Positions 9,096-18,222 are shown, counted from the first letter of the stretch. The stretch: 64,000 nt of DNA from Rhodococcus sp. 1163 (GCF_002091985.1 NZ_MKKX01000030.1:95183-159182); one strand, 5' to 3'. A program made the numbers and translations. The notes: generated by a model from the letters alone, not told the origin.

Positions 9096-9105
9096 GCGTT
9101 CGAGG

Positions 9106-9207
9106 TCAGCCGAATCGAATACCGGGGTCCGCCAGTTGGATTCCGTTGATCACGATCGTCACCAGGTAGCCGATAAGGTCGAGTCCGACTCCGATAAGTC
9201 CGAGCAT
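9106..9207 (-). CDS. 33-aa hydrophobic small protein
   Basis: The ORF reads MLGLIGVGLDLIGYLVTIV then a short polar end finishing GIRFG. A GGAAGG ribosome-binding site sits 9 nt before the ATG, and a TATGAT hexamer about 60 nt further upstream could be a -10 element. About 22 of 33 residues are non-polar and would form one membrane-spanning or surface-seeking helix with a single Asp. It is convergent with the preceding gene and shares the palindromic terminator. No family is recognised. Support comes from the ribosome site, the ATG, and its own promoter-like and terminator elements. Confidence 0.55.
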   Translation of the reverse strand: MLGLIGVGLDLIGYLVTIVINGIQLADPGIRFG

Positions 9208-9454
9208 GAGTGGATGCCTTCCGTTCGAGTGAAGCGGTACAGGTGTACCTGAAAGTCTCGCTCTGATCATACGATGAATGTTCGTTCAAGCACCACAATG
9301 CCGATCGAATTGACCACTGGCAGAGCAGGTGTCGGCCCGCCGTGCGTGTGGACGCCTTCAGTCCAACGTGTCGGTTGTTCGGATGAATGTTTTGGTTTTC
9401 TTTGCAAGCTCTTGGTACTTTGCTTTGGTGGATACAGGCGTCACCGCAGTTACG

Positions 9455-10498
9455 ATGCATGTCCACTCCGAGCCCTCGTCCATCGAATCCGAGTGGTCTG
9501 CGCTCGCTGACCGTGTCGGGACGGTGTTCTCGTCGCGGCCGAGCTTCGTGGTCAATGTTGCGCGTGCGTTGAAACTCGACTTCGAATTGGTGGCGATTCG
9601 TCGAGATGGGCGGTTGGTTGCGTCGGCGGCTTTGTCTCTGGTGCGCCGAGGGCCGTTCACTCTTGCGAAGGTGATCGGCACCGGTTTGGGAGTGCCGATC
9701 GAATTTCTCAGCGAGGACCCCGAAGCCTCCGACGCGTTGCTCGACGCCATTGCGTCCCTCGGCTACATGGTGGATGCCGATTCCATGATCACGAACGATC
9801 CCACTGTGTGCAGGCTCGCGCAGCACCCGTCGTGGACAGTGGACATGATGGTGCGTGAACGGGTCCCGGTCATCGATCTGGCTGTCGGACAGAGAGCCTC
9901 GGATATTCGAAGTGCGAAATCGCTGAAGCGGCTGCGCCAATACCGCAGCGAGGTGCAGCGTCGGTCGTCGTTCCGGGTCGAGGAGATTACCGAGGTCTCA
10001 CATCTGGACGCTCGGTGGAACGACATCCTGGAGGTAGCGGTCCGCGGGATCGCCGGCACCACGAAGATCAACTATCTGACTGCGCCGCATGGCGACTTCG
10101 CTCGTGACTTCCTACGGAGTGAGGCGCGAGCAGGCAGGCTCTGCATTGCGGGTCTGGTGATCGACGGGCAATGGGCTGCCCACGAGATCGGGCTGCGAAC
10201 GGGCTCACGGATGGAAGGGTGGCTCACGCACTACGACCCGACAGTCGGACGGTGCCAGCCCGGCCATCAATTGATCGAGTGGTTCACCAACAATCACGAT
10301 GAACTGGGCGTCGACGCACTCGATCAGGGAGTTGGCGTCAACGAGATCAAATCAGCTTGGGCCACATCGGATTACGAGCTCGTTCGAGTGTCGGCGGTAC
10401 CGACTGCTTGGGTCATGTCCGGGGTGCTGGTCCGACTTCTTCGCCAGCTTCCCCCGGCCCTCTCGCGCATTCGACGATACGTCCAGCGCTTTCCCTGA
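9455..10498 (+). CDS. GNAT/FemAB-like (BcsL/CelD-type) acyltransferase
   Basis: About 347 aa. The fold is suggested by the central and C-terminal parts: SLKRLRQYRSEVQRR, then an AGRLCIAGLVIDGQWAAHEI strand pair and GWLTHYDPTVGRCQPGHQL. The last resembles the acyl-CoA-binding region of GNAT proteins of the CelD/BcsL group, which acylate polysaccharide- or envelope-related amines. The frame is open from 9329, but residues before ATG 9455 come from an AT-rich promoter-like stretch and look unlike a domain, so 9455 is preferred despite a weak ribosome site. ATG 9383 is the alternative. Substrate unknown. Convergent with the S1 protease gene. Confidence 0.75.
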   Translation: MHVHSEPSSIESEWSALADRVGTVFSSRPSFVVNVARALKLDFELVAIRRDGRLVASAALSLVRRGPFTLAKVIGTGLGVPIEFLSEDPEASDALLDAIASLGYMVDADSMITNDPTVCRLAQHPSWTVDMMVRERVPVIDLAVGQRASDIRSAKSLKRLRQYRSEVQRRSSFRVEEITEVSHLDARWNDILEVAVRGIAGTTKINYLTAPHGDFARDFLRSEARAGRLCIAGLVIDGQWAAHEIGLRTGSRMEGWLTHYDPTVGRCQPGHQLIEWFTNNHDELGVDALDQGVGVNEIKSAWATSDYELVRVSAVPTAWVMSGVLVRLLRQLPPALSRIRRYVQRFP

Positions 10499-10521
10499 CT
10501 CGAGGTCGGAGCCGACTATCT

Positions 10522-11838
10522 TCAATCGAGCGAGGCGGTCCTGACAGTCGTGCCTGTTTCTGCTGCAACCTGATCGATAGGGATTCCCAAGCTTGCCGTG
10601 CCACCGAACTGTGCGAGTGCAAGGTTGGCCTCGGTGCAATCCGGTGCGCCGCCACTGTTGGAGCCGCTGGTGATTCCCAGAGCGAGCGTCCCGGTCACGA
10701 CGGCGCCACCACTGTCACCCGCGAGAGTGCATGCGGTACTTGCGAAGCCGCGCACGGTCCGGCTGGTGCCGTCTTCCATGAACAGTTGGGTCTCGACGCG
10801 GTCTGCGGCAACTACCCCACAGGTGAACGAAGACGACTGACCGGACTTGCAAACGGGAGCTCCGACGACGGGGGAGGCAGTGCCGGTGATGGTCACCGTG
10901 CTGCCGTTGGCTCCGCGGACGGTCGGCTTGTCGAGACCGGAGGAGGTGCCGTTGTCGTTCAGCGAGATGACCGACCAGTCCAGTGCGCTGGGGGATCCGA
11001 GGCTGGACTCGGCGAAGGTGCCGATCTGGGTGCTCTCGTGCACGTTGGCCGGGTTGGGCAGGTAGACGGGTGCGCCGCCTGCGCCGGTGGCAGCATTCGG
11101 ATTGCAATGCCCTGCACTGAGATTGACCGACTCGCCGGAGCCCGATGTGGCGTTGAATCCGAAGGAACAGACGCTGATATCGGTGGGCGCGGTGTCCTTG
11201 ATGGGGCCCGAGGTGGTGACGTAGGTGTCTCCACCCATCGGTGTTGGATCGGTGGGCTTGGGTCCACCCGGCGACAAATTGACCTTCAGGTTCGCCAGCA
11301 GTGTCGGAAGGTTGAGCGCGCTGCCGATGGGACTGTTCGCGAGGTCGATGACGATCTGATTGTCCAAAACGTCGATCGAAGTGCCGTTGACCTGACTGGC
11401 GACCTCGCGGGGCAAGGTGGAGATCCAGTTGTTCAGGTCCGAGAGGGACCGCTCCAGCCCGTCTGCTGAGACGGGGGCCTGCGCGGAGTCGTAGCCGTCT
11501 TGTGCCACGGCATGGGCGGCGTCCTGAGATGTCACTGCGACGACTGCCTTGCCGTCGGGACCTATCCAGGCACCGGCGAAGTCGCCTGGTCGGTTGGCGC
11601 GGAAGTCCGTTGCGTAAGTGGACAACTCCTGCGCACGGGCTGCGCGATCGAGGTACTCCTGGGGAGAGATTTTCAGATCGCGTTCTACAGCCTCTGCGAG
11701 TTCACGCGGCAACTGATCTGCGGCAGACTGGTCGACTCCGCTGTCGGGCTCGGCCGAGGCCGGTGCAGAGAAGGTACCGAAGAGTAAAAACGCCGTCGAA
11801 CAAACCACCGCTGCGCGCAGTGCCCCCGTGTTACGCAT
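10522..11838 (-). CDS. Secreted S1 family (chymotrypsin/streptogrisin-like) serine protease
   Basis: A 438-aa preproprotease. Residues 1-29 are a signal peptide (cut after APASA). Residues 30 to about 205 are a pro-region with the ISPQEYLDRA motif typical of actinobacterial S1 pro-domains. The mature domain carries His244 (LSAGHC), Asp287 (ALDWSVI) and Ser376 (AGDSGGAVV), with cysteines placed for disulfides. It should act outside the membrane. It is the last gene of a minus-strand series beginning with the Hsp70-like gene at 18.0 kb, 76 bp after its neighbour, so cotranscription is possible but not certain. Substrate unknown; the envelope proteins of this locus are natural candidates. Confidence 0.9.
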   Translation of the reverse strand: MRNTGALRAAVVCSTAFLLFGTFSAPASAEPDSGVDQSAADQLPRELAEAVERDLKISPQEYLDRAARAQELSTYATDFRANRPGDFAGAWIGPDGKAVVAVTSQDAAHAVAQDGYDSAQAPVSADGLERSLSDLNNWISTLPREVASQVNGTSIDVLDNQIVIDLANSPIGSALNLPTLLANLKVNLSPGGPKPTDPTPMGGDTYVTTSGPIKDTAPTDISVCSFGFNATSGSGESVNLSAGHCNPNAATGAGGAPVYLPNPANVHESTQIGTFAESSLGSPSALDWSVISLNDNGTSSGLDKPTVRGANGSTVTITGTASPVVGAPVCKSGQSSSFTCGVVAADRVETQLFMEDGTSRTVRGFASTACTLAGDSGGAVVTGTLALGITSGSNSGGAPDCTEANLALAQFGGTASLGIPIDQVAAETGTTVRTASLD

Positions 11839-11914
11839 GAAATCCCTTCATCAGGTGCTGACCGTCAGCGCCCCACCTTAGGCCATAGATCACAGAAAAT
11901 TATGAACGGTATGG

Positions 11915-12982
11915 TCAGCGGCCCGGAAGGGAAAGATCGGGAAACGTGAAGTCGGGAAAAGTCAGCCGTGGTGGCAGCGTTTTCGTCGGCGGGAGTGGTA
12001 GTGAGGGTTCCACCGGTTCGGGCTCGACGGTCTCCGGAGCGGGCGGGGGGAGCGGCTGCGCCGGAATCGACTCGACGATCGGCGGCGCAGGGTTCGGCGG
12101 CGCCGGGGTCGGCACCGATTCAGGGCTCGGCAATTCGCTGGGTGGGGCGCCGAAGGTCGGGATCGGCACAGCAGCGGCGGGGACAGGTGTCGGCGACGGT
12201 TCGGTTGTCGGTGTGGAGCCCGCATCGGTGATCGTCGGTGGAACGACGTCGGTTCCGTCGCTGAAGGCGCCCATGGCCGAGGCGATACCGATCGAGACGA
12301 GAACGAGCGCGGCGGCGGCCGCTGTCACGATGGCGATGGGGCGCTTGGAGTTCGGTGATTCCGTCGACTGTGGGCTTTCGGGCGACGGCGGAACCTGCAC
12401 CGGGAGCGCCTCGGAGAATGCCAAGGCGGGCGCGGGAGTGACGACGGGCAGTGCGTCGGTATCGGCCGAATCTGCGGGAACCGGGTACATGGCTTCGACG
12501 ATTCCCAAAGCGCCGCGGGTGACGGTGACCTGATCGAGGTCACCGGAGCTCGATCGAAAAAATTCCCGTGCAGCGGCCTCGTCCGAGATCAGCGTGACCT
12601 GCTCGAGGGCGATGCGGTCGAGGGCGTCCCGCACCGAGTCGATGGCGTGTGAACTCCACGTGTTCGGGTGGGTCAGGACTGCGTGCGGCACGGTGCCATG
12701 GTGCTCGGCGGTCACCGTGTTCACGAGGCAGAAGGCGGCGGTCGCGACGAGATCTTCGGCGCGGAACTCTTGACCGCTGTCCTCGGGCTCGTCGACACGG
12801 CCGAAGAATCCGACGAGGGGCGTCGAGTCCGCCGACGCATCGGCTCCGAGTCGCGCGGCACCGTCGCCGGAGTAGGTCAGTACGGTGTCGGTGACGAACA
12901 CCGACGGGTGCTCGCTTCGGTTACGTCGATGGACTGCCACCGACACCCCGTCGGCGATCGTCATCGCCAGGTATCCGGTCAT
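11915..12982 (-). CDS. Membrane protein with truncated Hsp70/actin-like domain and extracytoplasmic proline-rich tail
   Basis: 355 aa. Residues 1-145 match only the first lobe of an Hsp70 ATPase. The segment AVLTHPNTWSSHAIDSVRDA, followed by VTLISDEAAAREFF, aligns with VVVTYPDRWSTYTTDVLRGA and ATLVPDSAAAMRWLE in the full-length paralog at 16.3 kb. The phosphate-2 (DLGGGT-type) and adenosine (GGSS-type) motifs are absent. One membrane helix spans about 215-238. The rest (about 117 residues) is Pro/Glu/Thr-rich and should lie outside, ending in repeated FPDFTFPDL. It overlaps the upstream gene by 4 bp (ATGA), indicating translational coupling. It probably cannot hydrolyse ATP. Confidence 0.8.
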   Translation of the reverse strand: MTGYLAMTIADGVSVAVHRRNRSEHPSVFVTDTVLTYSGDGAARLGADASADSTPLVGFFGRVDEPEDSGQEFRAEDLVATAAFCLVNTVTAEHHGTVPHAVLTHPNTWSSHAIDSVRDALDRIALEQVTLISDEAAAREFFRSSSGDLDQVTVTRGALGIVEAMYPVPADSADTDALPVVTPAPALAFSEALPVQVPPSPESPQSTESPNSKRPIAIVTAAAAALVLVSIGIASAMGAFSDGTDVVPPTITDAGSTPTTEPSPTPVPAAAVPIPTFGAPPSELPSPESVPTPAPPNPAPPIVESIPAQPLPPPAPETVEPEPVEPSLPLPPTKTLPPRLTFPDFTFPDLSLPGR

Positions 12983-14100
12983 GGTGTCGGCTTCAGCATG
13001 GTGTTGTCCTGCTGGCTTTCCGGGGTGGTGCCGCCGGGCTCCGTCGGCTTCTCCTCATCGATCGGATCGGTCGGCTTCTCCGGACTCGGCACGGTCACCT
13101 CCGGCTTGTCGACGTCCGGCTCCACGGTCTTCGGTGTGGTCGTTTCCGGCTCGGTTTCGACCGAGGTCTGCGGGGCGGGCTCGGTCGTCGGAGGCGTGAT
13201 GACGACGTCCGAGGTCCGAGGCGGTTCCGGGGGCGTAGTGGTGGGCGCAGGGGTCGGGGCAACGATCTGTTCGGTCGATGGTTCGAGGAACGGTACGACC
13301 GTGGAGAACGGAATCTGCGAACTCGGACGGACGATCGGAACGGTGGCCTCGGCGATCTGCGCGCTGTCGATTTCTGGAATCGACGGCCCGGAAGTGTCCT
13401 GAATCAACAGTGCCGTCAGGCCGGCGCCGAGCGTCAGCAGGGCTGCGAACGCGGCCGCCGCAAGGATGGGGGTGCGTGTCCATAGGGGGCGCACCGGTGT
13501 TCGCAGCGGTATTTCCTCGGTCACGGCCTCGATCGGGAACTCGGCGGCGAGCACTGCAGCGCCACGTGCGGCTGCGATACCGGAATCCGATCCGGCCCAC
13601 CTGACGTCGAGTCCGCCCGCCCAGGCGGCGCGCGCCTCGGTCTCGGAGACGAGTGCGACGTGGTCGAGACCGACGCGGCTCATAGCCATCCGCACTGCCG
13701 AGACCTGCTCCGCCGTCCACCGAGCTGGGAATGTCGCCGCCGCTGCGAGCGTGTCCACCGGGGTACCGATGGACTGGGCGACGTCGGCGAGAAGGCACCG
13801 AAGTGCCATCGCGACGAGATCGCCGGGGGCATGATCGCTCGATGCTTCTTCACCGATCGCGTCGACGAATCCGGTGAACTCGACCGCATCGGGGTCGTCG
13901 GTTCGACCGAGCGAGGCCGAACCGTCGGCATGGACGTAGAGAACAGTGTCGTGCAGGGAGGCGACGTGCAGTGAAGGACTCGAACGCGCCGCTCGCGATA
14001 CCGCTGCGATTGCGCGCTGATCGTCGATGTACATGCCGACGTCGGGTAATGCCTGTGCGGGCGGATGGGCCTGCGCCGGCTCGGCGGACCGATTGATCAT
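12979..14100 (-). CDS. Membrane protein with truncated Hsp70/actin-like domain and extracytoplasmic proline/threonine-rich tail
   Basis: 373 aa, a paralog of the next gene downstream. A short N-terminal Pro/Ala leader precedes a lobe-I Hsp70-like segment (AAATFPARWTAEQVSAVRMA, then VALVSETEARAAW near 121-160). No second-lobe ATP motifs can be found. A membrane helix lies at 211-234. The outer region (about 140 residues) is rich in Pro, Thr and Glu and is likely extended or wall-spanning. Gene spacing is 97 bp from the regulator upstream and a 4-bp overlap downstream. This paired arrangement suggests a complex. Function unknown. Confidence 0.8.
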   Translation of the reverse strand: MINRSAEPAQAHPPAQALPDVGMYIDDQRAIAAVSRAARSSPSLHVASLHDTVLYVHADGSASLGRTDDPDAVEFTGFVDAIGEEASSDHAPGDLVAMALRCLLADVAQSIGTPVDTLAAAATFPARWTAEQVSAVRMAMSRVGLDHVALVSETEARAAWAGGLDVRWAGSDSGIAAARGAAVLAAEFPIEAVTEEIPLRTPVRPLWTRTPILAAAAFAALLTLGAGLTALLIQDTSGPSIPEIDSAQIAEATVPIVRPSSQIPFSTVVPFLEPSTEQIVAPTPAPTTTPPEPPRTSDVVITPPTTEPAPQTSVETEPETTTPKTVEPDVDKPEVTVPSPEKPTDPIDEEKPTEPGGTTPESQQDNTMLKPTP

Positions 14101-14197
14101 CGCTACTGCTACCTCGTCGTCTACATATGCCTTGTGGGCGGAGTACTGAGATAGATGTCGTGTGCAGGACCGCAGAAGTTACACAACCCGCGCACCA

Positions 14198-16273
14198 CTA
14201 CACAGTAGTTCCGTAACCCATCCCACGCAGCATCGACAGCAGTTCCGAGCGTGAGCCTGCACCGAGGCGCCGCTTGATGCGCGCGACGTGGTGTTCGACG
14301 GTCTTGGCAGAGATGTAGAGCCGATTGCCTGCCTCGCGGTAGGTGATGCCGAGGACCAGCATTTCCGCGACGTCTGCCTCGCGTGCGCTGAGCGCACCTT
14401 TCGGTTCTGCGGTTTCCGCGGTCGGTGACGCGACGGGCTGGCGAAGTGATCGAGCCACCTGGAGCAATGTGGTCGCGGCTCGGGTGTCGGCGACGCGCAG
14501 TGCGGCTTCGCCGGCGAGGCGGGCGCCGTCCCACGGCAATCCGAACTGGGTGAGCGAGTGGGCCGCGGCTTCGGTGTCGGACACGTTCGGATGGCCTTGC
14601 AGTACGCCCAACCAGGCGCGACCGGCGGATGCGAGGGCGGCGCTGTACCGGTTCGATTCGGCTGCCGAGGCGAGTGCCCGCGCATGCGGAACCAGTTCGG
14701 TGGGGTTCTCGGCAGCGATAGCGGCCTGAACTCCGTACCAATGAAATGCCGACGCCCAGGCGCTCGGCTCCTCCAGCCCTGCGAGTACGGAATCGACCTG
14801 CGCAAGCAAATGCGTCATGCGGTCGGGTTGACCCACCCGCACGGACCCGAGCCAGAGTTCGCCGATCGGTAGCAGCGAGAACAAGTCGGCCGAGTATTCG
14901 GCGATGACGTCCTGCGCATCCTCCCACGCATTGATCAGTGCCCCTCGGTCCCCGGACCGGCGGGCCAACCCGACTCCGATCGCATGGAAGAAGAGTCGAT
15001 TTCGACTGTGCGAAGACGGGATTCGCATCGTCTCGATGCGGGCGGCTGCTGCCGCCGTATCACCGGACAACATGCTCGCCCAGGTGTGGAGCAATGCAAT
15101 TCTGGTGCCGCTCGGATGCTGCATAGGTGCGGTGGACCGCGACACCAGCGATTCGACGCGCGCGAGATCACCACAGTGGAGCGCGAACAGGATGGCGGTT
15201 GCCGACGCAGTCTCGGGGGCCGATCGCCTGACGTCGGCGCCGGACAGTGACACCGCGCGCATCAATGTGTTCGTCGCAGCAGTGGTCTCGGCCGTCGACT
15301 CCGCAGTGATGGACTGCCGTAGTCCACCGGCCAGCAGGGTCAGCGCAGCAGTCGCCGACGTGGGCGGTGCTGTGGTCGCAGCCGTACCGGTAGGCACGAC
15401 GCCTGCCACCGAGGCGACGACGGCGGCCAGTGGGGCGTCCGTGCCGGCGCGGTCGGGGCCGAGCCACTCGTAGAGTTGACGTCCACGCTCGGTCATGCCC
15501 CGCTCGGCAGCGACGGTCGCCGATGTCCTTATCGCTGTTCGCAATTCGCCCGCAGTCACCGAGTCGCTGTGCTCGAGAATGTGATCACCGAAATGCTCGG
15601 CTGCATCGAGATCGCCGAGCACCGCTGCTACATCGGCCCTTCGCGCAGCCAAGGAAAGTGGTTCGGCGCCCGCGTCGACGGCACACGAATACAGCGTCGC
15701 TGCCGATTCGGGCTCTGCGCGATCAGCTTCGACGGTGAGGAAGTGCGCCAACTGCGGATGTCGAACTCCTGCACCGGCGATGGACACTGCCATGTCGGTG
15801 TCGAGAGTGTCTGTCTTGCAACGATATTCGACCAGTGCGGTAAGTATCTCGGAAAGTCGAGGCGCGCCGAGTGTAGCGAGTAATGCCTCGGTGACACCGG
15901 ACAGTGAGGGAGGTTCCTGCGCCAATACGCCTGCTGCTACTGCACTCTCGCGCACTGCTGCCGGATCGGCTGCTCCTTCGGTTGGTTCGCTCAGCACCTC
16001 GGTGTCGGATTCGGCGCCGAAATGAGCCAGCGCGACCACACTCTGCTCGGCGCGGGTCAACGCAGCGAGGTACGCCACTCGATGAGCATGGACAGCGTCG
16101 ACGACGACCTTGGTGACCGACATGTCCGCGTCGACGCGTCTGCTGGCCTCCAGTGCGACGTCGACGGCATTCTCACATCCACCGGTGGCGGTCAGGATGG
16201 TCCCGGCCAGCGCACGAGAGATCGGTCTCCCAGCATCGGTTGCCCGGGCGGCGATGTCGGACTTGGTCAGCAC
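14198..16273 (-). CDS. iniR: LuxR/MalT-type transcription regulator (IniR, Rv0339c type)
   Basis: 691 aa. The C-terminus is a LuxR helix-turn-helix (LSAREADVAEMLVLGITYRE, then ISAKTVEHHVARIKRRLG). The middle is alpha-helical repeat, as in the MalT/STAND signal-sensing part. No Walker A motif is visible. The N-terminus (ISRALAGTILTATGGCENAVD) starts where the nucleotide-binding module would normally end. The position next to iniBAC matches M. tuberculosis Rv0339c (IniR), which controls iniBAC. It starts 8 bp after the Hsp70-like gene, so the two are probably cotranscribed. Likely role: activator of the divergent iniBAC operon, perhaps also of its own operon. The signal is unknown here. Confidence 0.82.
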   Translation of the reverse strand: MLTKSDIAARATDAGRPISRALAGTILTATGGCENAVDVALEASRRVDADMSVTKVVVDAVHAHRVAYLAALTRAEQSVVALAHFGAESDTEVLSEPTEGAADPAAVRESAVAAGVLAQEPPSLSGVTEALLATLGAPRLSEILTALVEYRCKTDTLDTDMAVSIAGAGVRHPQLAHFLTVEADRAEPESAATLYSCAVDAGAEPLSLAARRADVAAVLGDLDAAEHFGDHILEHSDSVTAGELRTAIRTSATVAAERGMTERGRQLYEWLGPDRAGTDAPLAAVVASVAGVVPTGTAATTAPPTSATAALTLLAGGLRQSITAESTAETTAATNTLMRAVSLSGADVRRSAPETASATAILFALHCGDLARVESLVSRSTAPMQHPSGTRIALLHTWASMLSGDTAAAAARIETMRIPSSHSRNRLFFHAIGVGLARRSGDRGALINAWEDAQDVIAEYSADLFSLLPIGELWLGSVRVGQPDRMTHLLAQVDSVLAGLEEPSAWASAFHWYGVQAAIAAENPTELVPHARALASAAESNRYSAALASAGRAWLGVLQGHPNVSDTEAAAHSLTQFGLPWDGARLAGEAALRVADTRAATTLLQVARSLRQPVASPTAETAEPKGALSAREADVAEMLVLGITYREAGNRLYISAKTVEHHVARIKRRLGAGSRSELLSMLRGMGYGTTV

Positions 16274-16281
16274 GAAAGATG

Positions 16282-18048
16282 CTACTTGTTGCCGAGCAAC
16301 GGGGGCACGAGTCCGACGATGCCGCCGACGGCATCGCCCGTGCCCTGAACGACACCACCGACGCCCTGACCCACACCTTGAAGCACGTTTCCTGCAGCAC
16401 CTCCGGCGTCGGACAGTCCTGGACCGGTGTACGTGGGCGGTGTGTAGGCGGGCGGGGTGTATCCCGGGAGCTGCGGATTCGGTGCGGGCACATTCGGCGC
16501 AGGCACATTCGGCGCAGGGACGCCCGGTGCTGGGGCAGGGGCGCTGGGTGCGCCGACTTCGGCGGCCGGAACGGCGGATCCAGGAGCGGAGACGATCGAG
16601 CCGTCAGCGGCGATAGCCGTTCCCGGCGCCGGGATCAGGGTGCCGTCGACGGCGACGGTCGGAGCAGGTAGACCGTTTGCGGGCGTGCCCATTTCGGCGA
16701 CAGTGGCGGCCGTTGCCGCCGACGGACTGGCACCTGTGCTGTTCTCCGACACCGAATCGACCGGCGCATCCTTGGTGGTCAATGCAGTTCCTACCGACAA
16801 TCCGCCACCGGCGATGACCACGAGCGCGGCAACGGAAGCGAAGACGATACCGACCTTCCTGCGGCCGGATGTTCCGGTCGATTCGGTAGCGGACGCGGCG
16901 GCGGACGATGCGAACGCCGGGCGCGGCGCGGGCCGGGTGAGCGCGACGGCAGCGGCGACAGGGGCGTCGAGGACGGCCGCGCGGGCAATCTCGTTGGCGA
17001 GCAATGCTGCGCCGATGGCGGGGATGCGGTCGGGATGCGGCCCGGTGACCACCGGAACACGCATGTGCGAGGAAACAAGTTCGGCGACAAGGGGAATGCT
17101 GGAGCTGCCCCCGATGAGGAGGACCTGAGTCACATCGGAGACATCGAGGCCGGAGGTGTGCAGTACGTCGCGAATCAGCTCGATGGAATCGAGGACCGGG
17201 CGGCGGATCAAGTCTTCCAGTTCGCCACGGACGAGACGGGTCTCGGTGTGCACAGAAGGAAGGTCGATGGTCAGCGTCGTCGCCGTCTCGGAAGAGAGTT
17301 CTTCCTTCGCCTCACTGCAGCGTGCGCGAAGTTCGACGAGGGCGCCGACAGTATCGGGATCGAACGGGTCGAATTCGAACGAGGCACTACTGGCCGCGGT
17401 GTCGAGGACGTGCTCGGTGATCAGGTGATCGAACTGTGCTCCGCCGAAGTCGGTGGAGTTGGCTCCGGCTCCGATGGTTCCGGATTCGGCGCCGGTGCGC
17501 ATCAGGGTGATATCGAGGGAGGAGGCGCCGAGGTCGTAGATGACGACGAGGCCGTCGCTCGCTGCACCGCGTGAACCCTCGAGCCAGCGCATCGCCGCCG
17601 CCGAGTCGGGGACGAGCGTCGCGTCGGGAACGCCTGCACGTTCCAAAGCGCCGCGGAGCACGTCGGTCGTATAGGTCGACCACCGGTCGGGATAGGTGAC
17701 GACGACGGTGGGATCACAGGCGGCGCCCGCGCACGCTTCGGCAACAAGGGCCCGCGTGGCAGTGGCGAAGAGGTCCTCGGCCTGATGCGATCGTCCGTCC
17801 TCGTCGATGACGGGAACGGGGTCTCCGACGCGGTCGGCGAATCCGCTGATCAGATAGCGGTTCTGGCGATCCTGGCGCCCGGCGAGGCTGGGAGCGGCAC
17901 CGGGGCGAAGGTCCAGAGCGGACCGGCGAGTGACGGTGAGCATTGCCTCATCGGTGGCGAAGTCGCGGGGCGCGTGGGGATCCTCGGAAGTATCGAGGGC
18001 AGCCACCGAGGCAGCTGTTCCAATCCGTATGCCGAGCCCTGCGCTCAT
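16282..18048 (-). CDS. Hsp70-family membrane protein with extracytoplasmic Pro/Gly/Ala-rich tail
   Basis: 588 aa. The ATPase domain has recognisable though altered Hsp70 motifs: LGIRIGTAAS (phosphate 1), VIYDLGASSLDIT (phosphate 2, near 165-180) and VLLIGGSSSIP (adenosine, near 308). The peptide-binding domain of a true chaperone is missing. Instead there is a membrane helix near 397-422, then about 165 residues rich in Ala, Pro and Gly with repeated PAPNVPAPN. ATG 18048 is chosen because GGAG lies 6 nt upstream; the frame is open to 18285 but without domain content. It is first gene of the operon that includes iniR and is divergent from iniB. Likely an ATP-driven sensor or scaffold across the membrane. 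Confidence 0.85.
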   Translation of the reverse strand: MSAGLGIRIGTAASVAALDTSEDPHAPRDFATDEAMLTVTRRSALDLRPGAAPSLAGRQDRQNRYLISGFADRVGDPVPVIDEDGRSHQAEDLFATATRALVAEACAGAACDPTVVVTYPDRWSTYTTDVLRGALERAGVPDATLVPDSAAAMRWLEGSRGAASDGLVVIYDLGASSLDITLMRTGAESGTIGAGANSTDFGGAQFDHLITEHVLDTAASSASFEFDPFDPDTVGALVELRARCSEAKEELSSETATTLTIDLPSVHTETRLVRGELEDLIRRPVLDSIELIRDVLHTSGLDVSDVTQVLLIGGSSSIPLVAELVSSHMRVPVVTGPHPDRIPAIGAALLANEIARAAVLDAPVAAAVALTRPAPRPAFASSAAASATESTGTSGRRKVGIVFASVAALVVIAGGGLSVGTALTTKDAPVDSVSENSTGASPSAATAATVAEMGTPANGLPAPTVAVDGTLIPAPGTAIAADGSIVSAPGSAVPAAEVGAPSAPAPAPGVPAPNVPAPNVPAPNPQLPGYTPPAYTPPTYTGPGLSDAGGAAGNVLQGVGQGVGGVVQGTGDAVGGIVGLVPPLLGNK

Positions 18049-18155
18049 ATTCATCTCCGGCTTCTTGTTCGATCCGCACGTCCTATTCGATCTTGTGTCG
18101 GAAGCATCGCAACTTTCGTTACGTCTCACAGCAGGTGAAACGGTTTTGGCGGGGA

Positions 18156-18222
18156 AATCCCCTAACAGCTCCGAATCCCCTAACGGCTCACCCCTGGGCC
18201 TGCTGGTCCGACTAGGGGGATC
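18156..18222. promoter_or_regulatory. Tandem repeats in the iniB / Hsp70-like divergent promoter region
   Basis: AATCCCCTAACAGCTC (18156-18171) recurs as AATCCCCTAACGGCTC (18174-18189), 18 bp apart. An inverted version of the core, ACTAGGGGGATC, lies at 18211-18222. The 18-bp spacing is under two helical turns, so the sites do not sit exactly on one face. They lie 115-150 bp before the iniB start and are good candidates for the IniR operator, but no binding site for this family is known to me. Confidence 0.5.
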
